Positions 42,855 to 46,866 of a stretch of 46,866 nucleotides of DNA are shown piece by piece. Within the stretch, counting starts at the first letter, position 1. Each line of letters opens with the position of its first letter. The stretch spans positions 1 through 46,866 of the forward strand of contig UCIT01000038.1 in NCBI GenBank assembly GCA_900472625.1. Direction: 5' to 3'. The DNA comes from Hyphomicrobiales bacterium. Its GTDB lineage: Bacteria; Pseudomonadota; Alphaproteobacteria; Rhizobiales; Rhizobiaceae. The notes beneath the pieces are model-generated. The model saw only the letters and a list, made by a program, of their open reading frames with translations, was not told the DNA's origin and did no database searches. Position numbers and translations under genes: made by a program.

Positions 42855-43871
42855 TTACTTCTTCAGCGCCATGCCGACGCCCTTGCAGACGTACTTGGTC
42901 GTGAATGCCTTGGTGTAGTCGGTGTCGGCCTTCAGCACCTTGATGCCGACCATCTCGTCGAAGAACTTTTTGACATGCGCGTCGGTCATGCAGCCGATGC
43001 CCTTGTCCAGGGCCTCGCCGGACTCGAGGATGCCATATTCCTTCATCTTGGCGATGGAATATTCGATCTGCCCATCCGTCATTTCAGGATTGTCCTTCTT
43101 GATCAGATCGTTGGCCTTGCTGTTGTCGCCGTATAGATAGTTGTACCAGCCTTCGATCGAGGCGTCGACGAAGCGCTGCACCACATCCGACTTGGTGTCG
43201 ATCATCGTCTGCGTCGTGGTGATCGCCGTGGAGTAGGGGGTGTAGCCGTTGTCGGCGAGCAGGAACACTTTCGGCTCCCAGCCCGTCTGCTTCTGGATCT
43301 CGTACGGCTCCGACGTCAAGTACCCCTGTTGCGCCGACTGCTTGTCGGCGATGAAGGGACCCGGATTGAAGTTGTATGGCTTGTACTGTTCGTCCTTGAA
43401 GCCGGAATAGTTCGCCTTCATCCACTCGAAGAAGGTCAGATATCCATCCTTGCCGAGGAACAACGTGTTCAGCTTTGCCAGATCCTCGAATTTCTCGACG
43501 CCGGCATCGGGATGCGCGATCAGCACCTGCGGATCCTTCTGGAAGATCGCAGCCACATCGACCAGCGGAATGCCCTGTTCAACCGCTGTCAGTTCTCCCT
43601 GCGAACTGCCCATGTAGAATTCGATCTTGCCCGATATCAGCAACGCCGAGTTGGCCGCGTTCGGACCGCCCTGGACGATGGTGACGTCGAGGCCGTGCTT
43701 GGCATAGGTGCCATCGGCCACCGCCTGATAGAAGCCGCCGTGCTCTGCCTGCGCCAGCCAGTTGGTCCCGTAGCTCACCTTGTCGAGTGCGTAGCCCGAC
43801 GTCGTCGTCGCAAGCGCCGTTCCGAGGCCCAGCAGCGCGGCAAAAGCCATAGTCTTCAATCTATTGGACAT
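42855..43871 (-). CDS. ABC transporter substrate-binding protein (NMT1/THI5-like)
   Basis: 338 residues with a signal peptide (MAFAALLGLGTALATTTSGY, cut near YALD) and an NMT1-like binding domain: VSYGTNWLAQAEHGGFYQAV, GLDVTIVQGGPNAANSALLI and GKIEFYMGSSQGELTAVEQG. Relatives bind pyrimidine precursors, nitrate, sulfonates or aromatic N compounds. Start 43871 has AGGGG 10 bp upstream; an ATG at 43880 is very close to the ribosome site. First gene of the LysR-linked operon. Confidence 0.9.
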   Translation of the reverse strand: MSNRLKTMAFAALLGLGTALATTTSGYALDKVSYGTNWLAQAEHGGFYQAVADGTYAKHGLDVTIVQGGPNAANSALLISGKIEFYMGSSQGELTAVEQGIPLVDVAAIFQKDPQVLIAHPDAGVEKFEDLAKLNTLFLGKDGYLTFFEWMKANYSGFKDEQYKPYNFNPGPFIADKQSAQQGYLTSEPYEIQKQTGWEPKVFLLADNGYTPYSTAITTTQTMIDTKSDVVQRFVDASIEGWYNYLYGDNSKANDLIKKDNPEMTDGQIEYSIAKMKEYGILESGEALDKGIGCMTDAHVKKFFDEMVGIKVLKADTDYTKAFTTKYVCKGVGMALKK

Positions 43872-43951
43872 GTCGGGCATTCCCCTTTGAGGCTGCGGAG
43901 CGTCCCTGATAGCGCCCCGTTTCTTTCATTTGAGCGGTTGCGTTGCTGTTT

Positions 43952-43989
43952 GAAAAGCATCAAAATTCGTGCGCAACGATGCCTTTTTG
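43952..43989. promoter_or_regulatory. 38-bp LysR-type operator candidate, copy A
   Basis: Starts GAAAAGCATCAA and ends TGCCTTTTTG, forming an imperfect dyad (AAAAGCATC against GATGCCTTTT). It lies in the divergent region between the binding-protein gene and lysR. Thirty-one of 38 positions are identical, without gaps, to copy B in front of the creatininase gene 1.9 kb away. This points to a shared regulator, most simply the adjacent LysR protein. Confidence 0.7.
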
Positions 43990-44013
43990 GCATCTCAGCG
44001 GATGCCTGAACCT

Positions 44014-44030
44014 AATTTGTGCGCGACGCT
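44014..44030. promoter_or_regulatory. Partial core repeat near the lysR start (copy C)
   Basis: AATTTGTGCGCGACGCT matches the centre of copy A (AATTCGTGCGCAACGAT, 43964-43980) at 14 of 17 positions. The two are exactly 50 bp apart, about five helical turns, and copy C ends 24 bp before the lysR ATG. Such paired sites are typical of LysR regulators that control themselves and a divergent operon. Confidence 0.5.
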
Positions 44031-44054
44031 TAAAATAGATGCAAAGAGAGACCG

Positions 44055-45005
44055 ATGCTGCATTCCAGAAAGCTTCAATACATCGACGAGATCGCCCGTT
44101 CGGGCTCGATCCGCAAGGCCGCTGCACGTCTCAATGTCGCATCGTCGGCGATCAACCGGCAGATTCTGGCGCTCGAGCAGGAAATCGGTGCGCCGTTGTT
44201 CGAGCGTCTGCCGCGCGGGCTGAGACTGACGGCGGCCGGTGAACTGTGCATCGAGCACATCCGCGAGGTGCTGAAAAACTACGATCGACTGGAGGGTCGC
44301 ATTCGCAGCCTGAAGATGCAACAGGCCGGCAAGGTGCGGCTGGTGACGACAGTGGGACTTGCGTCCGGCCCGCTTGCCGAGATCATCGCGCGCTTCCAAT
44401 CGGAACATCCGCGCGTCTATTTCCAGATCAGGAATGATGCCGGCACGACCACGGTCAATCCGGTGCTTTCAGGCGATGTGGATATTGGCCTCGGGTTCAA
44501 CATCCCGGCGACACCTGGTATTCGCTCGCTCGGCAATTTCGACATTCCGATCGGCGTCGTCCTGCCGCCCGGCCACCGGCTGATCGGGGACGGTCCGATC
44601 AATCTTGCCGACGTGGTTCAGGAGCGGCTGCTGCTGGCGCAACAGGGCACCAGTCTTCGCGACGTTATCAACCTCGCACTGGCAAGGCTGGATGTGCCGG
44701 TTGAGCCGGTGCTGGAAAGCAATGCATCGGAGATGTTGAAAAAACTGGTGAAATGCGGGGCAGGGCTCACCATGCTCAACCCGCTCGACGTCGTCACCGA
44801 ATGCCGCGCCGGCGAACTGGTGTTCCGCCCGATCGCCGAGCCACATGCCCGCCATCAGCCGATGAAGCTGTTCGCCCGCGCCCGCGCGCCGCTAGACGCG
44901 GCCACCAGCCTGTTCGTGGAATACCTGCTGGCCGAGCTTGCGGGGCTGGTGAAGGAGCTGCAGGAGAAAGGCCATATCGCGCCAGACAAACCATCCGGCT
45001 CCTGA
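44055..45005 (+). CDS. LysR family transcriptional regulator
   Basis: 316 residues. The N-terminal HTH has LQYIDEIARSGSIRKAAARL and NVASSAINRQILALEQEIGA, then PLFERLPRGLRLTAAG. The effector domain starts around 95 (GKVRLVTTVGLASGPLAEII). It is divergent from the transporter/amidohydrolase operon and convergent with the creatininase gene (7 bp between stops). It probably controls both through the repeated 38-bp element; the inducer is unknown. Confidence 0.93.
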   Translation: MLHSRKLQYIDEIARSGSIRKAAARLNVASSAINRQILALEQEIGAPLFERLPRGLRLTAAGELCIEHIREVLKNYDRLEGRIRSLKMQQAGKVRLVTTVGLASGPLAEIIARFQSEHPRVYFQIRNDAGTTTVNPVLSGDVDIGLGFNIPATPGIRSLGNFDIPIGVVLPPGHRLIGDGPINLADVVQERLLLAQQGTSLRDVINLALARLDVPVEPVLESNASEMLKKLVKCGAGLTMLNPLDVVTECRAGELVFRPIAEPHARHQPMKLFARARAPLDAATSLFVEYLLAELAGLVKELQEKGHIAPDKPSGS

Positions 45006-45012
45006 GCCGGTC

Positions 45013-45810
45013 TCACTTCGAATAGAGATTGGCGAGATCGTAGGCCTTTAGATCATACAGCATCTCGACGAAGCCCTTGACCTGGTGTCGCGAGATCGCT
45101 TCGCCTTTTTCGGCGGTGCCGATCGACGCGTCGCCGACGACGCCGTTGGGGTTGAGATCATGGGCAATCCACGCCAGCGAATGCGGCGGCAGCGGCTGGA
45201 TGTATTTTGAGTGCTCTCGCATCCACTCTGCCTTCGATAGGAAATTCTCGGCCTTGTCCATTCGCACCAGATCCGGCCGGAAATGCAGCATCAGTGAGGT
45301 CTCGACTTCGCCGCCGTGAATGCCGTAGCGCGTCTCATGCTCGCTGATCATGCCCTCAGGGTTGCCGAAGCGACCCCATTGTGTCGAGACCACCGCCATC
45401 TGGTAGCGCACCCGGAGCTCTCGCGCGACGATGCTCATGATATCGACATTACCGCCGTGCGAGTTGACGATGACCAGCTTGCGCAGACCGGCTTCCGCCA
45501 CCTTGGCGCCGATCGCCGTCCACACCGGGATCAGAAGCTCGGCGCCGAGCGAGAGCGTGCCCGGACCGTAGACATGCTCGTTGGCCTTGCCGATTTCCTG
45601 GGTCGGCAACACAAGAATGTCGAGGTCATCCTGCCGCTGCCTGCGCAGTTCCGCCAACATGCCCGTCGCGATCGCCACGTCGGTGGCAACCGGCAGATGC
45701 GGGCCGTGCTGCTCGGTGGACGCGATCGGCAGAATGGCGATGGTGGTGTCGGCGGAGAGCCCGGCAAAGTCGTAGGTGTTGAGCTCGTTCCAATAGAATG
45801 GGGTTGCCAT
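45013..45810 (-). CDS. Creatininase family protein
   Basis: 265 residues. Metal-binding motifs of the creatininase fold are ILPIASTEQHGPHLPVATDV, VIVNSHGGNVDIMS and YGIHGGEVETSLML. The family hydrolyses cyclic or linear amides (creatinine, formylaminopyrimidines, peptides in mycofactocin synthesis). The start at 45810 has GAGGAT upstream. A copy of the 38-bp LysR-type element lies 54 bp before it. It is a single-gene unit beside lysR, probably acting on a product of the same pathway. Creatinine itself is unproven: no creatinase or sarcosine oxidase gene is nearby. Confidence 0.88.
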   Translation of the reverse strand: MATPFYWNELNTYDFAGLSADTTIAILPIASTEQHGPHLPVATDVAIATGMLAELRRQRQDDLDILVLPTQEIGKANEHVYGPGTLSLGAELLIPVWTAIGAKVAEAGLRKLVIVNSHGGNVDIMSIVARELRVRYQMAVVSTQWGRFGNPEGMISEHETRYGIHGGEVETSLMLHFRPDLVRMDKAENFLSKAEWMREHSKYIQPLPPHSLAWIAHDLNPNGVVGDASIGTAEKGEAISRHQVKGFVEMLYDLKAYDLANLYSK

Positions 45811-45864
45811 CGCCGTGATCCTCTCGAAGCTGATCACCATTGACTATGGAATAACCCGGCATGC

Positions 45865-45902
45865 GAAAAGCATCAATTTGCGTGCGTGCCGCTGCCTTTT
45901 TG
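45865..45902. promoter_or_regulatory. 38-bp LysR-type operator candidate, copy B
   Basis: Starts GAAAAGCATCAA and ends TGCCTTTTTG like copy A, with 31 of 38 identical positions and no gap. Seven differences lie in the centre. Its position upstream of the creatininase gene links that gene to the transporter operon. Confidence 0.7.
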
Positions 45903-46115
45903 CGTGATATCGCGACGCTCGCGGCACGTGATCGCGGTCAGAGCGGATTTGTTGGTGGATGTGATCCACGTCCTTCATGAAGGTGTCGTCCTCGGTGCAG
46001 CCGTCGCGCTTGCTTCTATTCATACATTGCGCCAAAAGGCGGTCATTCTGGCCCATGGAGTCGCAATGCCACGCCATGGTCGGCCCAATACCTTTTTAAA
46101 CCAGGACGTATCAGC

Positions 46116-46733
46116 GTGAAATATCTCCGTCTTTTAACCTTCGCAGCACTCGTGTCTTCCTCTTCGATCGCATCCGAAAATCCGGCACCGGCGCCGTCCG
46201 GACAGTATGTGTCAGACCCGGCGCATTCGAGCGTGATCTGGAAGGTCAAGCATCTTGGCCTGTCCAACTACACCGCCAGGTTCACCCGCATGTCGGTCGA
46301 ACTCGATTGGAATGCCGAAAATCCTGTTGCCTCGAAGGTGACAGCAAGCATCGATCCTTTCTCGGTGCAGACCAATTTTCCATTCCCCGAGAAGGAAGAT
46401 TTTGACGCAGAGATCGGCAGGAGCGCACCATTTCTCGGCGGCCAGCCGATCCGGTTCGTCTCGACTGCGGTGAAGATCACCGGAGACCATAGCGGTGAAG
46501 TGGTTGGCGACCTGACGTTTCGCGGCCAAACCCATGCCGCCACGCTCGATGTGACATTCAACGGTTCGATGGCCGAACAGCCCGGATCGAAGACGCCGAA
46601 GATCGGCTTCTCGGCAGTCGCCAAACTGAAGCGAGCAGACTGGGGACTGGCGCCGAATATCAAGTCGGCGGGCGAAGACGTGACCGTGATCATCGAGACG
46701 GAGTTCCAGCCGAAGGCCGGAGACACCAAATGA
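46116..46733 (+). CDS. YceI family periplasmic protein
   Basis: 205 residues from a GTG at 46116, with AGGA at a loose spacing. A signal peptide (MKYLRLLTFAALVSSSSIAS) precedes the lipocalin-like YceI barrel: YVSDPAHSSVIWKVKHLGLS, NYTARFTRMSVELDW, and DLTFRGQTHAATLDVTFNG near residue 130. The C-terminus has LKRADWGLAPNIKSAGEDVT. YceI proteins bind isoprenoid-type lipids such as polyisoprenoids. It lies outside the catabolic cluster and is followed by a terminator. Confidence 0.92.
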   Translation: MKYLRLLTFAALVSSSSIASENPAPAPSGQYVSDPAHSSVIWKVKHLGLSNYTARFTRMSVELDWNAENPVASKVTASIDPFSVQTNFPFPEKEDFDAEIGRSAPFLGGQPIRFVSTAVKITGDHSGEVVGDLTFRGQTHAATLDVTFNGSMAEQPGSKTPKIGFSAVAKLKRADWGLAPNIKSAGEDVTVIIETEFQPKAGDTK

Positions 46734-46740
46734 GCATCCC

Positions 46741-46774
46741 GGCCAACCGAGATTGTGGTTTGGCCAGCTTTTTG
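46741..46774 (+). terminator. Terminator after the yceI gene
   Basis: GGCCAACC pairs with GGTTTGGCC (one bulged base) around an 8-base loop and is followed by AGCTTTTTG. It begins 8 bp after the YceI stop. Confidence 0.65.
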
Positions 46775-46797
46775 TTGACGCGGCGTTCCATTGTGCA

Positions 46798-46840
46798 CAG
46801 ATAGCAAGATAGGATATGTTCCATAATCTATCTTATCTGA
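46798..46840. promoter_or_regulatory. Inverted repeat near the right edge
   Basis: Arms AAGATAGGATATG (46806-46818) and CATAATCTATCTT (46822-46834) pair at 11 of 13 positions around TTC, and outer CAGATA / TATCTG words extend the dyad. The A+T-rich symmetry suggests an operator for a gene starting beyond the window; no T run follows, so it is not an obvious terminator. Confidence 0.45.
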
Positions 46841-46866
46841 TCAATTGTTGTAGCCGCAAAGTTAGA

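Noticed and set aside
1..46866. CRISPR arrays, IS elements, prophage genes, toxin-antitoxin pairs
   Set aside because: Looked for regularly spaced repeats, transposase or integrase motifs and phage proteins; none seen by eye.

Overview
The window looks like a chromosomal segment of a member of the Rhizobiaceae (Rhizobium/Agrobacterium/Sinorhizobium-type alphaproteobacterium). The base composition is high in G+C. The gene blocks ppiD-trpD-trpC-moaC-moeA and tRNA-Ser / rlpA / D-Ala-D-Ala carboxypeptidase / tmk-holB-metG-tatD-MBL protein are typical of that family. The nitrogen-compound enzymes on the right closely resemble those described in Rhizobium leguminosarum.

Layout. 1-9.6 kb: the 5' part of a double-PAS chemoreceptor running off the left edge; two divergent citrate-synthase homologues, one with a helix-turn-helix head, around a perfect 14-bp palindrome; a FecR-domain protein plus CHASE2 nucleotide cyclase pair; a DEAD-box RNA helicase; a GNAT acetyltransferase; a METTL20/ETFB-KMT-like methyltransferase; and an ACT-domain protein. 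9.7-15.2 kb (minus strand): moeA, moaC, trpC, trpD and ppiD, tightly packed. 15.2-17.3 kb: small stress or membrane proteins, a 740-bp gene-poor stretch and tRNA-Ser(UGA). 17.4-26.8 kb: cell-envelope genes (L,D-transpeptidase, rlpA, a penicillin-binding carboxypeptidase with altered motifs) and the tmk-holB-metG-tatD-MBL operon.

26.87-45.8 kb: an accessory catabolic region placed directly after the core operon. Its first half is one minus-strand operon with overlapping or near-overlapping genes: a BMP-type ABC transporter, formamidase, biuret hydrolase, a cyanuric acid hydrolase/barbiturase-family enzyme, a probable triuret hydrolase and a cupin. It ends in a wrecked allophanate hydrolase gene that keeps its start and only the C-terminal domain. 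The enzymes would convert cyanuric acid (or a related ring) and triuret to biuret and then allophanate; the gene for the last step is broken here. A divergent GntR regulator, followed by RidA-like and VOC genes, shares the intergenic region, which carries three TGTATGCA sites. The second half is a LysR-associated cluster: an NMT1-type ABC transporter, a cytosine-deaminase-like amidohydrolase, a GlcD-type FAD oxidoreductase and a flavodoxin-fold NAD(P)H oxidoreductase, plus a separate creatininase-family gene. A 38-bp element with 31 identical positions occurs upstream of both the transporter gene and the creatininase gene, so these look like one regulon for an N-containing compound that I cannot identify. 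I judge this second cluster the best candidate for an undescribed pathway.

The window ends with a YceI-family protein, a terminator, and an inverted repeat that probably serves a gene beyond the right edge. I saw no insertion sequences, integrases, CRISPR arrays or prophage genes.
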